Origin: Pseudodonghicola flavimaris
Lineage (GTDB): Bacteria; Pseudomonadota; Alphaproteobacteria; Rhodobacterales; Rhodobacteraceae
Assembly (NCBI RefSeq): GCF_030164425.1
Contig: NZ_JASNJD010000006.1
Location: 124,001 to 188,000 of the forward strand
DNA length: 64,000 bases
Direction: 5' to 3'
The notes beneath the pieces were generated by a model. It made no database searches. It saw only the letters and a program-made list of their open reading frames with translations, and was not told the DNA's origin. The position numbers and the translations under genes were made by a program. Shown here one piece after another: positions 52,104 to 62,265 of this stretch; within the stretch, counting starts at the first letter, position 1; each line of letters begins with the position of its first letter.

Positions 52104-52726
52104 CCGCCGGCGGATGTTTCATCACCTTCGAGGGGATCGACGGCTCCGGCAAATCCACCCAGGCCCGCCTGCTGGCCGAGGCGATGCGCGGGCGCGGCCA
52201 TGACGTGGTGCTGACGCGGGAGCCCGGCGGCTCCCCCGGGGCGGAGGAGATCCGCAGCCTGGTGCTGGAGGGCGATCCCGATCGCTGGTCGGCGGAAACC
52301 GAAATCCTGCTGTTCACCGCCGCCCGGCGCGATCACCTGGAACGCACAATCGAGCCGGCGCTGGCCGCCGGCAAGCTGATCATCAGCGACCGTTTCGCCG
52401 ACAGCACCCGGATGTATCAGGGGCTGTCGCGCGGCGATCTGCGGGCGCTGGTCGATCAGCTGCACCGGCTGATGATCGGTCGCGAACCCGACCTGACGGT
52501 GCTGATCGACCTCGACCCCGACACCGGCCTGTCGCGCGCCAAGGGCCGTCAGGGCCATGAGGAACGGTTCGAGGATTTCGGCATCGATCTGCAGCGCCGC
52601 ATGCGCGCCGGCTTCCTCGCCCTGGCCGAGGAATTCCCCGACCGGTTCCGCGTCATCGACGGCAACCAGAGTCTGGAGGCGGTCACCGCCGATGTCCTCG
52701 CCACCGTCGAGGCCGCGCTGGCATGA
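52100..52726 (+). CDS. tmk: Thymidylate kinase
   Basis: A 208-residue dTMP kinase (EC 2.7.4.9) with the P-loop FEGIDGSGKST at 9-19, the DR motif in ISDRFADSTRMYQG, and the lid region SRAKGRQGHEERFEDFG. It begins with GTG 52,100-52,102, overlapping the carboxypeptidase stop, and overlaps holB by 4 bp (ATGA). It supplies dTDP for DNA synthesis. The tmk-holB order is conserved across many bacteria. Confidence 0.97.
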   Translation: MTAGGCFITFEGIDGSGKSTQARLLAEAMRGRGHDVVLTREPGGSPGAEEIRSLVLEGDPDRWSAETEILLFTAARRDHLERTIEPALAAGKLIISDRFADSTRMYQGLSRGDLRALVDQLHRLMIGREPDLTVLIDLDPDTGLSRAKGRQGHEERFEDFGIDLQRRMRAGFLALAEEFPDRFRVIDGNQSLEAVTADVLATVEAALA

Positions 52727-53841
52727 GCGAGACCGCCCCCGCCCCGGATCAAGTCCCCGGCGCCCCGCATCCGCGCGAAACCCCGCGGCTCTTCGGGCAG
52801 GAGGCCGCCGAACAGGCGTTTCTGACCGCCTATGCCTCGGGCCGGCTGCACCACGGCTGGCTGCTCACCGGTCCGCGCGGTGTCGGCAAGGCGACTCTGG
52901 CCTGGCGTATCGCCCGCTTCCTGCTGGCCACCCCGCCGCAGGAGGACGACGGGCTGTTCGGCGCGCCGCCGCCGCCGCAAAGCCTGGACATCGACCCTGA
53001 CCACCCGGTTTCGCACCGGCTGCTGGCCGGCTCCGATCCCGGGCTGATCGCCATCACCCGCAGCGTCAACGAAAAGACCGGCCGGCTGCGCGACGAGATC
53101 GTGGTGGACGATGTCCGCGCGCTCAACCGTTTCTTCGGGCTCAGCGCCGCCGAGGGCGGCCGCCGGGTGGTGATCGTCGATTGCGCCGACGACATGAACG
53201 TGAACGCCGCCAATGCGCTGCTGAAGATGTTGGAGGAGCCGCCGGCGCGCACCACGCTGCTGCTGATCTCGCACCGCCCCTCAGGGTTGCTGCCAACCAT
53301 CCGCTCGCGCTGCCGCACACTGCGGCTGACGCCGCTGGCCGCCGGGGACATGGCCGCCGCGCTGGCACAGGCCGGCGCGCCGATGCCGGCGAATACCGAT
53401 CACCTGGCCGCACTCGCCGCCGGCTCGGTGGGCGCCGCGTTGCGGCTCACCGCGCTCGGCGGGCTGGAGATCTATGACGAGCTGATCGGCCTGCTGGGCA
53501 GCCTGCCCCGGCTAGACCGGCCGCGCGCCCTGGCGCTGGCCGAAGCCGCCGCGCAACGTGGCGCCACCGACCGCTTCGACCTGCTGCTCGATCTCGTCGA
53601 CACCGCTATGGCGCGGCTGGCGCGCACCGGCGCCACCGGCACCCCGCCGGTCCCCGCCGCCGCCGCGCAGGAACCCGAAACCCTGCTGCGGCTGGCGCCC
53701 GATGCCTATCGCGCACGCGCCTGGGCCGATGCCGCGGCAGAGATCACCGCCCGCAGCCGCCACGGCAAGGCGGTCAATCTTGACCCCGCCGCCCTAGTCC
53801 TAGATATGGTCTTCAAGATGCAGAAGACCGCCGCGGGCTGA
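52723..53841 (+). CDS. holB: DNA polymerase III subunit delta'
   Basis: A 372-residue clamp-loader subunit. The Walker-A-like GPRGVGKAT follows HHGWLLT, and IVDCADDMNVNAANALLKMLEEPP with SHRPSGLLPTIRSRC are the classical delta'/DnaX-family motifs. A variable helical collar domain follows. It starts in the tmk stop. It works in the clamp-loader complex with DnaX and HolA. Confidence 0.95.
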   Translation: MSETAPAPDQVPGAPHPRETPRLFGQEAAEQAFLTAYASGRLHHGWLLTGPRGVGKATLAWRIARFLLATPPQEDDGLFGAPPPPQSLDIDPDHPVSHRLLAGSDPGLIAITRSVNEKTGRLRDEIVVDDVRALNRFFGLSAAEGGRRVVIVDCADDMNVNAANALLKMLEEPPARTTLLLISHRPSGLLPTIRSRCRTLRLTPLAAGDMAAALAQAGAPMPANTDHLAALAAGSVGAALRLTALGGLEIYDELIGLLGSLPRLDRPRALALAEAAAQRGATDRFDLLLDLVDTAMARLARTGATGTPPVPAAAAQEPETLLRLAPDAYRARAWADAAAEITARSRHGKAVNLDPAALVLDMVFKMQKTAAG

Positions 53842-53926
53842 CCCCCGCCAGACGCTGACGGAAGCCCGCTCCGGCACGAGGCCGCCCCGGGGACCACCAC
53901 GCGGCCCACCAACCGACCGGAAGACG

Positions 53927-54739
53927 ATGACCGACCAGCCCCAACCGGAAATCACCGACAGCCACTGCCACCTGGATTTTCCCGACTTCGACGGGGAGCG
54001 CGACGCGATCATCGCCCGTGCCACCGCCGCCGGGGTGACCCGCATGGTGACGATCTGTACCCGGCTGCGCAACGAACCGCAGGTCCGCGCCATCGCCGAG
54101 GCGCATCCGCAGGTGTTCTACGCCGCCGGCACCCATCCGATGAGCGCGGCCGAGGAACCCCTGGCCACGGTCGAGGAGCTGGTGGCGCTGGCGCAGCATC
54201 CGAAATTCGTCGGCATCGGCGAAACCGGGCTCGATTACCACTACAGCGCCGACTCCGCCGCCGTGCAGCAGGACAGCCTGCGCATCCATGTCACCGCCGC
54301 GCGGGAAACCGGGCTGCCGCTGATCATCCACGCCCGCGCCGCCGATGACGACATGGCCCGCATCCTCACCGAGGAATACCGCAAGGGGCCCTATAGCTGC
54401 GTGATGCATTGCTTCTCCTCCTCGGCGGAGCTGGGCCGGGCGATGCTCGATCTGGGGTTCTACCTGTCGATGTCCGGCATCGCCGCCTTCCCCAAGAGCA
54501 AGGAGCTGCGCGAGATCTTCGCCGCCGCGCCGATCGACCGCATCCTGGTGGAAACCGACAGCCCCTATCTGGCGCCGCCGCCGCATCGCGGCAAGCGCAA
54601 CGAACCCGCCTTCTCCGCCCTGACCGCCCGGGTCGGCGCCGAGGTCTTCGGCCTGGATTACGCCGATTTCGCCGCCCGGACCCAGGCGAATTTCGACCGG
54701 TTGTTCGCCAAGGTCGCAGCCTTCGAGGCGGCCGCATGA
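53927..54739 (+). CDS. TatD family metal-dependent hydrolase
   Basis: A 270-residue TIM-barrel hydrolase. Metal ligands sit in DSHCHLDF, the glutamate in GIGETGLDYHY, then IIHAR, HCFSS and ETDSPYL. Closest in layout to YcfH-type proteins found next to holB, here 85 bp downstream. Family members have DNase or aminoacyl-tRNA/D-amino-acid-related hydrolase activities; the specific substrate is unknown. It overlaps the next gene by 4 bp. Confidence 0.94.
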   Translation: MTDQPQPEITDSHCHLDFPDFDGERDAIIARATAAGVTRMVTICTRLRNEPQVRAIAEAHPQVFYAAGTHPMSAAEEPLATVEELVALAQHPKFVGIGETGLDYHYSADSAAVQQDSLRIHVTAARETGLPLIIHARAADDDMARILTEEYRKGPYSCVMHCFSSSAELGRAMLDLGFYLSMSGIAAFPKSKELREIFAAAPIDRILVETDSPYLAPPPHRGKRNEPAFSALTARVGAEVFGLDYADFAARTQANFDRLFAKVAAFEAAA

Positions 54740-55536
54740 GCAATCTGCGCATCACCATCCTCGGCTGCGGCTCCTCCGGCGGCGTGCCCCGGCTCGGCGG
54801 CATCTGGGGCGCCTGCGACCCGGAAGAACCCCGCAACCGCCGCCGCCGCTGTTCGATCCTGGTCGAGCGGGACGGCGCCGATGGCACCACCTCGGTGCTG
54901 ATCGACACCGGCCCCGACATGCGCGACCAGCTGCTCGACACCGGCACCGGCCGGCTCGACGGGGTGGTCTATACCCATGCCCATGCCGATCACGTCCATG
55001 GCATCGACGATCTGCGCATGATCGTCTTCAACATGCGTGCCCGGGTCCCTGTCTGGGCCGATGGCGACACCCAGAATGCGCTTCTCAGCCGCTTCGGCTA
55101 TGCCTTCGTGCAGCCCGAGGGCTCGCCCTATCCGCCGATCCTCGACCTGCGTACCATTTCCGGCCCGTTTGAGATCGACGGCCCCGGCGGCCCGATCCCG
55201 CTGCGCCCGTTCCGGGTCAACCACGGCTCGATCGACGCGCTCGGCTTCCGCATCGGCGATATCGCCTATCTGCCCGACGTCGCCGAGATCTACGACGACG
55301 CCTGGGAGGAACTGCAGGACCTGGATTGCTGGATCCTCGACACCCTGCGCTATACCCCGCATCCGACCCATTCACATCTGGCGCAATCGCTCGACTGGAT
55401 CGAACGGGCGGCGCCGGCCCGAGCGGTGATGACCAACATGCATATCGATCTGGACTATGCCCGGCTCGATGCCGAAACCCCGTCCCATATCACCCCCGCC
55501 TTCGACGGCATGGTCATCACCGGCGCGCTGACCTAG
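54736..55536 (+). CDS. MBL-fold metallo-hydrolase (PhnP-like)
   Basis: A 266-residue metallo-beta-lactamase fold protein. LGCGSSGGVPRLGG is the PhnP-type start, metal ligands lie in THAHADHVHGIDDL, then VNHGSIDALGF, a DTL aspartate and TNMHIDLDY. PhnP itself is a phosphoribosyl cyclic phosphate diesterase, but no phn genes are near; this copy is the standard tatD neighbour of alphaproteobacteria, of unclear physiological role. The ATG at 54,736 overlaps the tatD stop. Confidence 0.92.
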   Translation: MSNLRITILGCGSSGGVPRLGGIWGACDPEEPRNRRRRCSILVERDGADGTTSVLIDTGPDMRDQLLDTGTGRLDGVVYTHAHADHVHGIDDLRMIVFNMRARVPVWADGDTQNALLSRFGYAFVQPEGSPYPPILDLRTISGPFEIDGPGGPIPLRPFRVNHGSIDALGFRIGDIAYLPDVAEIYDDAWEELQDLDCWILDTLRYTPHPTHSHLAQSLDWIERAAPARAVMTNMHIDLDYARLDAETPSHITPAFDGMVITGALT

Positions 55537-55608
55537 GCGCACCATCTTCTTCTCTGGCAAAATTCTCTCGCCGAAGGCATCCGCCGCCAGTCAAAGGCAC
55601 CCGGGCCC

Positions 55609-56541
55609 ATGTTTCAAAGCCTGATCGACGTCATCCTGCCGGTGTTCCTGGTGATCGGGGCCGGCTATGCGACCACCCGGGCAGGGTATTTCACCCCCGG
55701 CCATATCGACGGCATCATGCGCTTCACCCAGGGTTTCGCCGTGCCCTGCCTGCTGTTCAGCGCCATCTCGCATCTCGATCTGAAGGCCAGCTTCGATCCG
55801 CGGCTGCTGGTCAGCTTCTATTCCGCCGCGCTGATCTGCTTCACCCTCGGGTTCTTCGGCGCCCGGCTGCTGTTCCGGCGCGACTGGGAGGATTGCGTCG
55901 CCATCGGCTTCTGCTGCCTGTTCTCCAACTCCGTCCTGCTCGGCCTGCCGATCACCGAACGCGCCTATGGCGCCGGGAATCTGACCGGCAACTATGCCAT
56001 CATCGCCTTCCATTCACCGTTCTGCTACGGCGTCGGCATCACCGCGATGGAGATCATCCGCAGCCGTGGCCGCGGCGGCCGGCATATGGTGACATCGGTG
56101 CTGACGGCGATGTTCCGCAATGTGCTGATCGTCGCCATCGCGCTCGGCTTCCTGGTCAACCTGACCGGCCTGCAGCTCTTCGGCGCCGCCGAACAGGCGC
56201 TGGCCCTGATCACCCGCACCGCCCTGCCCGGCGCCCTCTTCGCGCTTGGCGGCGTGCTGGTGCAATACCGCCCTGAGGGCGACATGAAGACGATCCTCTT
56301 CGTCTGCGCGCTGTCGCTGATGGCGCATCCGGCGCTGACCTTCCTCTTTGGCAAGAGCTTCGGGCTACCGCAGGACCTGTTCCGCTCCGGCGTGCTCAAC
56401 GCCTCGATGGCGCCGGGGTTCAACGCCTATATCTTCGCCAATATCTACGGCCGGGCGAAACGGGTCGCCGCCTCCTCGGTGCTGATCGCCACCGGCCTGT
56501 CGATCCTGACGATCTCCTTCTGGCTGCACGTCCTCGGCTGA
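55609..56541 (+). CDS. AEC (auxin efflux carrier) family transporter
   Basis: A 310-residue inner-membrane protein with about ten helices. The N-terminal LIDVILPVFLVIGAGYATTRAGYF and central NSVLLGLPITERAYG are AEC hallmarks, and the C-terminal half repeats the fold. Bacterial AEC members export or import small carboxylates such as malonate or malate; the substrate here is unknown. It lies 72 bp after the PhnP-like gene and may be a separate unit. Confidence 0.9.
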   Translation: MFQSLIDVILPVFLVIGAGYATTRAGYFTPGHIDGIMRFTQGFAVPCLLFSAISHLDLKASFDPRLLVSFYSAALICFTLGFFGARLLFRRDWEDCVAIGFCCLFSNSVLLGLPITERAYGAGNLTGNYAIIAFHSPFCYGVGITAMEIIRSRGRGGRHMVTSVLTAMFRNVLIVAIALGFLVNLTGLQLFGAAEQALALITRTALPGALFALGGVLVQYRPEGDMKTILFVCALSLMAHPALTFLFGKSFGLPQDLFRSGVLNASMAPGFNAYIFANIYGRAKRVAASSVLIATGLSILTISFWLHVLG

Positions 56542-56706
56542 GCGCCGGGCCACGCCGCCGCCCCACGGGACCGGAGCCGGCCGCCGGCGCGTGCCGCATC
56601 GCCGCACCGGCTTGACTTGTCCCCCGCCCCCTGTCACATCAGCCGCACACCATAACCCGCAACCGGGCGTTCCGTGGGCGCCAAACCGACGAGGAGCAGC
56701 CAGATC

Positions 56707-58653
56707 ATGGCCGACATTTCTCTCACTTTCCCCGATGGCAACAAACGATCCTATGCCGCAGGCGTGACGCCGGCAGAGATCGCCGCCGATATCTCCAACT
56801 CCCTCGCCAAGAAGGCGATCAGCGCCACCGTCGACGGCCGGCACTGGGATCTGCAGTGGCCGCTGGAAAGCGACGCCAGCATCGCCATCAACACGATGAA
56901 GGACGAAGCCCCGGCGCTGGAGCTGATCCGTCACGACCTGGCCCATATCATGGCCCGCGCCGTGCAGGAGATCTGGCCCGCCACCAAGGTCACCATCGGC
57001 CCGGTGATCCAGAACGGCTGGTATTACGACTTCGACCGCGAAGAGCCCTTCACGCCCGAGGATCTTGGCCAGATCGAAAAGAAGATGAAGGAGATCATCA
57101 ACCGCCGCGATCCGGTCACCACCGAGATCTGGGACCGCGCGCGCGCGATCGAATTCTACAAGGCCAACAACGAGCCCTATAAGGTCGAACTGGTTGAGGC
57201 GATCCCCGGGGATGAGCCGCTGCGCATGTACTGGCACGGCCACTGGCAGGATCTCTGCCGCGGGCCGCACCTGCAGAACACCGGCCAGGTGCCCGGCGAC
57301 GCCTTCAAGCTGACCCATGTGGCCGGCGCCTACTGGCGGGGCGACAGCAACCGTCCGATGCTGCAGCGGATCTATGGCGTGGCCTTCCAGAACAAGGAAA
57401 AGCTCAAGGCTTATATGACCATGCTGGAGGAGGCCGCCAAACGCGACCACCGCAAGCTGGGCCGCGAGATGGATCTGTTCCACATGCAGGAAGAGGCCCC
57501 CGGCCAGATCTTCTGGCATCCCAACGGCTGGAAGATCTACACCACCCTGCAGGACTACATGCGCCGCCAGCAGGAACGCGACGGCTATGTCGAGGTGAAC
57601 ACGCCGCAGGTGGTGAACCGCAGGCTGTGGGAAGCCTCCGGCCACTGGGACAACTATCAGGAAAACATGTTCATCGTCGAAGTGGACGAGGAACACGCCC
57701 GCGAAAAGACCGTCAACGCGCTGAAGCCGATGAACTGCCCCTGTCACGTGCAGGTGTTCAACCAGGGTCTGAAATCCTATCGCGACCTGCCGCTGCGCAT
57801 GGCCGAATTCGGTTCCTGCAACCGCTATGAACCCTCGGGCGCGCTGCACGGGATCATGCGGGTGCGCGGCTTCACCCAGGACGATGCGCATATCTTCTGC
57901 GAAGAGAAGGATATCGAGGCCGAAACCAAGAAGTTCATCGAGTTTCTGGCCAAGATTTACGCCGACCTCGGCTTCCACAACTGGACGGTGAAGCTCTCCA
58001 CCCGCCCCGAAAAGCGGATCGGCACCGAGGAAAGCTGGGACCATGCGGAGGAATCGCTGGGTAACGCTTGCAATGCGGCCGGCTATGACTTCACCATCAA
58101 CGAGGGCGAAGGCGCCTTCTACGGTCCCAAGCTGGAATTCGTGCTGACCGACGCCATCGGGCGCGACTGGCAATGCGGCACCCTGCAGGTGGACCCCAAC
58201 CTGCCCGAACGACTGGATGCCAGCTATGTCGGCGCCGACGGGGCCAAGCACCGGCCGATCATGCTGCACCGTGCGGTCGTCGGGTCGTTCGAACGCTTCA
58301 TCGGCATCCTGATCGAGGAACACGCCGGCAAGCTGCCGTTCTGGCTGGCGCCGCGTCAGGTGGTGGTCGCCTCGATCACCTCGGAGGCCGATGACTATGT
58401 GCGCGAGGTTGTCGCCACGCTGAAAGCCGCCGGCGTCCGGGCCGAGGCCGACACCCGCAACGAGAAGATCAACTACAAGGTCCGCGAACACTCGCTGTCG
58501 AAAGTGCCGGTGATTCTGGCCGTCGGCGCCCGCGAGGTAGAGGAACGCAGCGTCTCGGTGCGTCGTCTGGGCGAAAAACAGACCAGCAGCGCCACGCTCA
58601 CGGAGATTACATCGGAGCTGTCGCAGGCCGCGACGCCGCCGGACCTTTTGTAA
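56707..58653 (+). CDS. thrS: Threonyl-tRNA synthetase
   Basis: A 648-residue class II synthetase (EC 6.1.1.3) with all domains: TGS (about 1-62), the editing domain with [11 protein letters not shown] and the distal [10 protein letters not shown], and the catalytic core with [39 protein letters not shown] and motif 3 in [16 protein letters not shown]. The anticodon-binding domain is C-terminal. The ATG at 56,707 is preferred over an upstream in-frame start because it gives the standard TGS start. No T-box leader is visible in the 165-bp upstream gap. Confidence 0.97.
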   Translation: MADISLTFPDGNKRSYAAGVTPAEIAADISNSLAKKAISATVDGRHWDLQWPLESDASIAINTMKDEAPALELIRHDLAHIMARAVQEIWPATKVTIGPVIQNGWYYDFDREEPFTPEDLGQIEKKMKEIINRRDPVTTEIWDRARAIEFYKANNEPYKVELVEAIPGDEPLRMYWHGHWQDLCRGPHLQNTGQVPGDAFKLTHVAGAYWRGDSNRPMLQRIYGVAFQNKEKLKAYMTMLEEAAKRDHRKLGREMDLFHMQEEAPGQIFWHPNGWKIYTTLQDYMRRQQERDGYVEVNTPQVVNRRLWEASGHWDNYQENMFIVEVDEEHAREKTVNALKPMNCPCHVQVFNQGLKSYRDLPLRMAEFGSCNRYEPSGALHGIMRVRGFTQDDAHIFCEEKDIEAETKKFIEFLAKIYADLGFHNWTVKLSTRPEKRIGTEESWDHAEESLGNACNAAGYDFTINEGEGAFYGPKLEFVLTDAIGRDWQCGTLQVDPNLPERLDASYVGADGAKHRPIMLHRAVVGSFERFIGILIEEHAGKLPFWLAPRQVVVASITSEADDYVREVVATLKAAGVRAEADTRNEKINYKVREHSLSKVPVILAVGAREVEERSVSVRRLGEKQTSSATLTEITSELSQAATPPDLL

Positions 58654-58675
58654 CAATCGGCGGATTCTTGCCACC

Positions 58676-58701
58676 TTCCGGCCCGGGAAACCGGGCCGGA
58701 A
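58676..58701 (+). terminator. Strong GAAA-capped hairpin after thrS
   Basis: An 11-bp perfect stem (58,676-58,686 with 58,691-58,701) is capped by a GAAA tetraloop, 23 bases after the thrS stop. No U-tract follows directly; it may act as a 3' end stabiliser with Rho-dependent termination, or as an intrinsic terminator variant. Confidence 0.5.
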
Positions 58702-58868
58702 TGTAACAAACCCGGCCGAAACCGGCCCCTTCCCCCCTCTTTTCCCGCGTTCCGGTCACGCCGCCTGACGGCCGCGTGAGACACGGCGACGTGAGTTATT
58801 CGTTGCTCGGCGACAGGGCTAGTCTGGATGTGCGACAATCGAGACACGCACAACCAAGGAGGAACCCG

Positions 58869-59174
58869 ATGTCCCATGCCGCCAAGACCCTGACCATCGC
58901 CAGCGCGCTGGCCACCGCCCTGACCCTGACCGCCCAGACCGAGGCCCAGGCCCAGAGCAAGGAAAAATGCTACGGCGTTGCGCTCGCCGGTCAGAACGAC
59001 TGCGCCGCCGGTCCCGGCACCACCTGCGCCGGCACCTCGACCATGGATTACCAGGGCAATTCCTGGAAGCTGGTCGATGCCGGCACCTGCATGGATATGA
59101 AGCTGCCCGCGATGATGGACGGCACGCCGCGTATGGGCTCGCTCGAGCCGCTGGACCGCGACCGGCCGGCGTGA
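58869..59174 (+). CDS. bufA: Bufferin-type RiPP precursor (DUF2282, BufA1-like)
   Basis: A 101-residue precursor. A Sec signal peptide (about 1-28, ending EAQAQ) precedes a core with four cysteines, in [26 protein letters not shown] and VDAGTCMDM. This matches DUF2282 bufferins, where an MNIO enzyme converts core cysteines to thiooxazole-type heterocycles and the exported peptide buffers copper. AAGGAGG lies 7 bases before the ATG. The product of the next gene is the expected modifying enzyme. Copper or other metal-stress induction is expected from the family; no binding site was identified. Confidence 0.9.
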   Translation: MSHAAKTLTIASALATALTLTAQTEAQAQSKEKCYGVALAGQNDCAAGPGTTCAGTSTMDYQGNSWKLVDAGTCMDMKLPAMMDGTPRMGSLEPLDRDRPA

Positions 59175-59257
59175 ACCGGCTGCGGCGGGCGGGGCGCCCC
59201 TCGGCCCCCTGCCCGCCGCCTTCTCCGCCCCTCGGGGCGACCGCCGCAGGAGGAGAG

Positions 59258-60145
59258 ATGATGACATCCGCCCGCCATCCGCAGATTTTGCCAAGCCTGC
59301 CCGCCGCCGCCGGCGTCGGCTATAAACCGCAGCATTTCGCCGCGCTCACGACCGATCCCGGTGCCGTGCGCTGGCTGGAGATTCACGCGGAGAATTACAT
59401 GGGGGCCGGCGGCCGGCCGTTGGCGCAGCTGCGCCACCTTGCCGACAGCTTCCCGATCTCGGTCCATGGCGTCGGTCTCAGCATCGGCGGCGAGGCCGCG
59501 CTCGACCCCGATCACCTGTCGCGGCTGGGACATCTCTGCGACTGGCTGCAACCGGCGAGTTTTTCCGAACACCTGGCCTGGTCGACCCATGACAGTGCCT
59601 TTCTGAACGACCTGCTGCCGCTGCCCTATACCGATGCCACGCTGACGCGGGTCGCCGATCACATCGACCGGGTGCAGGAGGTGCTGGGCCGGCAGATGCT
59701 GCTGGAGAACCCGTCAAGCTACCTCGCCTTCGCCGAAAGCAGCTGGGAGGAACCCGCCTTTCTGGCCGAGTTGACCCGGCGCACCGGCTGCGGCCTGCTG
59801 CTCGACGTCAACAACGTCTTCGTCTCCGCCACCAACCTCGGCTTCTCGCCGCAGGCCTATATCGAGGCCTTCCCGCTGGACCAGGTCGCGGAAATCCACC
59901 TCGGCGGCCATGATGCCCAGGCGGACGATCACGGTGCGCCGCTGCTGATCGACAGCCACGGCGCGCCGGTGGCCGATCCGGTCTGGGCACTCTTGGAGCA
60001 TGTGCTGGCAGGCAGTGGCGCCCGGCCGCTCCTGATCGAATGGGACACCGACGTGCCCGACTGGCCGGTCCTGGCCGCCGAAGCCCGCCGCGCCGACGCC
60101 GCCCTGCAGGAGGCCGCACCATCGCGGGTGCCGGCATGGGCGTAA
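59258..60145 (+). CDS. bufB: MNIO-family (DUF692) RiPP-modifying enzyme, BufB-like
   Basis: A 295-residue DUF692 TIM barrel. [12 protein letters not shown] begins the fold; putative iron ligands lie in [51 protein letters not shown] and EIHLGGH, then LIEWDTD. Related MNIO enzymes (MbnB, TglH) use a multinuclear iron centre to oxidise peptide cysteines. AGGAGGAG precedes two adjacent ATGs (59,258 and 59,261). It sits 83 bp downstream of the precursor and overlaps the partner gene by 10 bp. Confidence 0.92.
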   Translation: MMTSARHPQILPSLPAAAGVGYKPQHFAALTTDPGAVRWLEIHAENYMGAGGRPLAQLRHLADSFPISVHGVGLSIGGEAALDPDHLSRLGHLCDWLQPASFSEHLAWSTHDSAFLNDLLPLPYTDATLTRVADHIDRVQEVLGRQMLLENPSSYLAFAESSWEEPAFLAELTRRTGCGLLLDVNNVFVSATNLGFSPQAYIEAFPLDQVAEIHLGGHDAQADDHGAPLLIDSHGAPVADPVWALLEHVLAGSGARPLLIEWDTDVPDWPVLAAEARRADAALQEAAPSRVPAWA

Positions 60146-60906
60146 CCGAGACCGAATTCACCCAGGCCCTGCTGGCACCCGATCTGCCGGTGCCGGAGGG
60201 GCTCTGCGATGCGGCAGGCCACCCCGCCGGGCGCCGCTTCGCGGTCTATCGCAACAATGTCGCAGTGTCGCTGACCCGGGCGCTGCACGAAGGCTTTCCG
60301 GTGATTGCCCGACTGCTCGGCCCCGACAACATGGATGGTCTGGCCGGGCTGTTTCTGCGCGCCCATCCGCCGCGCTCGCCGGTCCTGATGCTCTATGGTG
60401 CCACCTTTCCGGCGTTTCTGGAGGGCCTCGAACAACTGGCCCATCTGGGGTATCTCGGCGATGTGGCCCGGCTGGAGCTGGCGTTGCGCCAGTCCTATCA
60501 CGCCGCCGATGCCGAACCGGTCGACGCCGCTGCTCTCGCCGCCCTCCCGCCCGACCGGCTGGCCGCGTCCCGGCTCACCCTCGCCCCGGCGGTCCGGCTG
60601 GTCCGCTCGCCCTGGCCAATCCACGATATCTGGCGGTTCAACACCGAAGCGGATGCGCCGCAGCCGCGCGCCACGGCGCAGGACGTGCTGGTGGTGCGTC
60701 CGGAGTACGATCCCCGGCCCGTGCTCCTGCCCGCGGGTGGCGCCGTGTTTCTGGCCGCGCTGCGGGACGGCGTCCCCCTGGCCGAGGCCGATGCCGCCGC
60801 CCGGCGCGCGGCGGAGGCCTTCGCGCTCGCCCCGCTGTTGGCCGAGCTCCTGTCCGGTGGGGCGATCACCGGTATCGCGCCGGCATCATCCGAAGGGGAG
60901 GGTTAG
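60136..60906 (+). CDS. bufC: DUF2063 partner protein, BufC-like
   Basis: A 256-residue DUF2063 protein (annotated in databases as putative DNA-binding). [28 protein letters not shown] and [19 protein letters not shown] are the family signatures. In MNIO systems this partner delivers the precursor to the DUF692 enzyme rather than binding DNA. The ATG at 60,136 lies inside the bufB end, so translation is coupled. Confidence 0.9.
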   Translation: MGVTETEFTQALLAPDLPVPEGLCDAAGHPAGRRFAVYRNNVAVSLTRALHEGFPVIARLLGPDNMDGLAGLFLRAHPPRSPVLMLYGATFPAFLEGLEQLAHLGYLGDVARLELALRQSYHAADAEPVDAAALAALPPDRLAASRLTLAPAVRLVRSPWPIHDIWRFNTEADAPQPRATAQDVLVVRPEYDPRPVLLPAGGAVFLAALRDGVPLAEADAAARRAAEAFALAPLLAELLSGGAITGIAPASSEGEG

Positions 60907-60909
60907 ATC

Positions 60910-61455
60910 ATGCTGTCCGTTCTACCGCTCTATGCCGCTTTCAGCGCCCGGCTCGACCGGCTGGGCGACTGGCTCTTGCCGCTGCTGGCGCGCTTTGCCT
61001 TCGCGGCAACGCTGCTCTGGTATTACTGGTCCTCGGCGCTGACCAAGCTGGGTGACGGGCCCCTGGGGGTATTGCGCCCCTCCGCCGGTGCCTATGCGCA
61101 GATCTTCCCGCGCCAGTTCGAGGCAGCGGGCTATGACACCGAGGCGCTGACGCCGCTGCACGATCTGGTCGTTCTCAGCGGCACATTGGCCGAATTCGCC
61201 CTGCCGGCGCTGATCGTGCTGGGGGCGATGACCCGGGTTTCCGCGCTCGGCATGATCGGCTTCGTGCTGATCCAGTCGCTTACCGATGTCTTCGGCCACG
61301 GGCTGGGCTCTGCCAGCGGGGCCTGGTTCGACCGGATGCCCGATGGCGCGGTGCTGGACCAGCGGCTGCTCTGGACGCTGCTGCTGGCCTGCCTGGTGTT
61401 CAAGGGCGCCGGGCCGCTGTCGCTGGATGCGCTGCTGCGCCGGCGGATCAACTGA
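60910..61455 (+). CDS. DoxX family membrane protein, BufD-like
   Basis: A 181-residue protein with four hydrophobic segments (LLARFAFAATLLWYYWSSA, LAEFALPALIVLGAMTRVSALGMIGFVLI, LLWTLLLACLVF), typical of DoxX. It begins 3 bp after bufC and is the usual fourth gene of bufferin operons. Its role in the inner membrane is not established; redox or export support has been suggested for DoxX proteins. Confidence 0.88.
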   Translation: MLSVLPLYAAFSARLDRLGDWLLPLLARFAFAATLLWYYWSSALTKLGDGPLGVLRPSAGAYAQIFPRQFEAAGYDTEALTPLHDLVVLSGTLAEFALPALIVLGAMTRVSALGMIGFVLIQSLTDVFGHGLGSASGAWFDRMPDGAVLDQRLLWTLLLACLVFKGAGPLSLDALLRRRIN

Positions 61456-61475
61456 CCCGCGCCGCCCGGCGCGGG
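61456..61475. terminator. Symmetric hairpin between convergent genes
   Basis: An 8-bp perfect stem (61,456-61,463 with 61,468-61,475) and 4-base loop fill the 21-bp gap between the DoxX gene and the leftward membrane-protein gene. It can form in both transcripts; no U-tract is present. Confidence 0.45.
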
Positions 61476-61476
61476 A

Positions 61477-61845
61477 TCAGAAATGCGCCTTTTCCTCATC
61501 CGGCTTGCCGGCGGCCACCGCCAGCACCCCGCCCAGGCCGACAAAGGCGATCGGGAACATGGTGAAAACGTTGAAGCCGAAGGCATAATACATGCCCGCC
61601 GTCGAGAAAAGCATCAGGATGCCGCCGACCAGCGCCCGGGCCCGCGCCATGGCGCCACCGGCGATCGCCAGAAGCGGCGACAGAATCGAGGTCACGCGGA
61701 TCAGATCGACGTTGCCGACCTGCTGGAAGAACCCGTCCACCTCACCGAAATGGTCCACCGCCACGGTATAGCCGTAGCTGAAGAACCCTACGATCATGCC
61801 GACGATCCCGCCGATCAGGCCCAGAACCAGGGCTGCGTTGCGCAT
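61477..61845 (-). CDS. Small four-helix membrane protein, function unknown
   Basis: A 122-residue protein of four hydrophobic segments (LVLGLIGGIVGMIVGFFSYG, ILSPLLAIAGGAMA, GGILMLFSTAGMYYAFGF, FPIAFVGLGGVLAVAAG) with an acidic/basic tail KPDEEKAHF. The layout resembles DUF4064-type proteins, but I cannot confirm the family. ATG 61,843-61,845 is chosen because AAGGAGG lies 8 bases upstream; an ATG at 61,872 is an alternative. It is 39 bp downstream of the ArsC-like gene and may be co-transcribed with it. Confidence 0.75.
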   Translation of the reverse strand: MRNAALVLGLIGGIVGMIVGFFSYGYTVAVDHFGEVDGFFQQVGNVDLIRVTSILSPLLAIAGGAMARARALVGGILMLFSTAGMYYAFGFNVFTMFPIAFVGLGGVLAVAAGKPDEEKAHF

Positions 61846-61884
61846 ATCAACTGCCTCCTTGCTGGAGATCACATAAGCGGTCGG

Positions 61885-62265
61885 TCAGGAAACGCCAAGA
61901 GCCGCACGGGTTTGCGCCGTCCAGCCCAGATACATCTGCTCGCCATCGACGATCAGCGGCCGTTTCATCAGCGTCGGGTGCTCCCTGAGCAGATCGAGCG
62001 GCGGCCGTGCGCGTTCTGACTCGTCCAGACCCCGCCAGGTGGTGGACCGGGTGTTGACCAGCGCCGTCTCGAAGGCCGCCAGGGCGGCGCTCAGCACCGG
62101 CTCCGGCATACCGTCGCTGCGGACATCGACAAACTCCGCATCCGGCAGGGATTTCAGCGCCTTGCGGCAGGTATCGCAGGTTTTCAGCCCGTAGAGGATC
62201 AATTTCGTCTCCGTTGTCCGATGAACGCCTCTTGTGCAAATATTCGTCATGATTGGCCGGCGCAT
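61885..62265 (-). CDS. ArsC/Spx-family thioredoxin-fold protein
   Basis: A 126-residue protein. LILYGLKTCDTCRKAL carries a CxxC pair at the usual active site, followed by STTWRGLDESERARPP, LLREHPTLMKRPLIV (with the ArsC-like KRP) and GWTAQTRAAL. This is the YffB/ArsC-like branch, often annotated arsenate reductase although most members have no proven arsenate activity. The ATG at 62,265 has GGA about 7-10 bases upstream; an internal ATG at 62,250 is possible. Confidence 0.85.
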   Translation of the reverse strand: MRRPIMTNICTRGVHRTTETKLILYGLKTCDTCRKALKSLPDAEFVDVRSDGMPEPVLSAALAAFETALVNTRSTTWRGLDESERARPPLDLLREHPTLMKRPLIVDGEQMYLGWTAQTRAALGVS

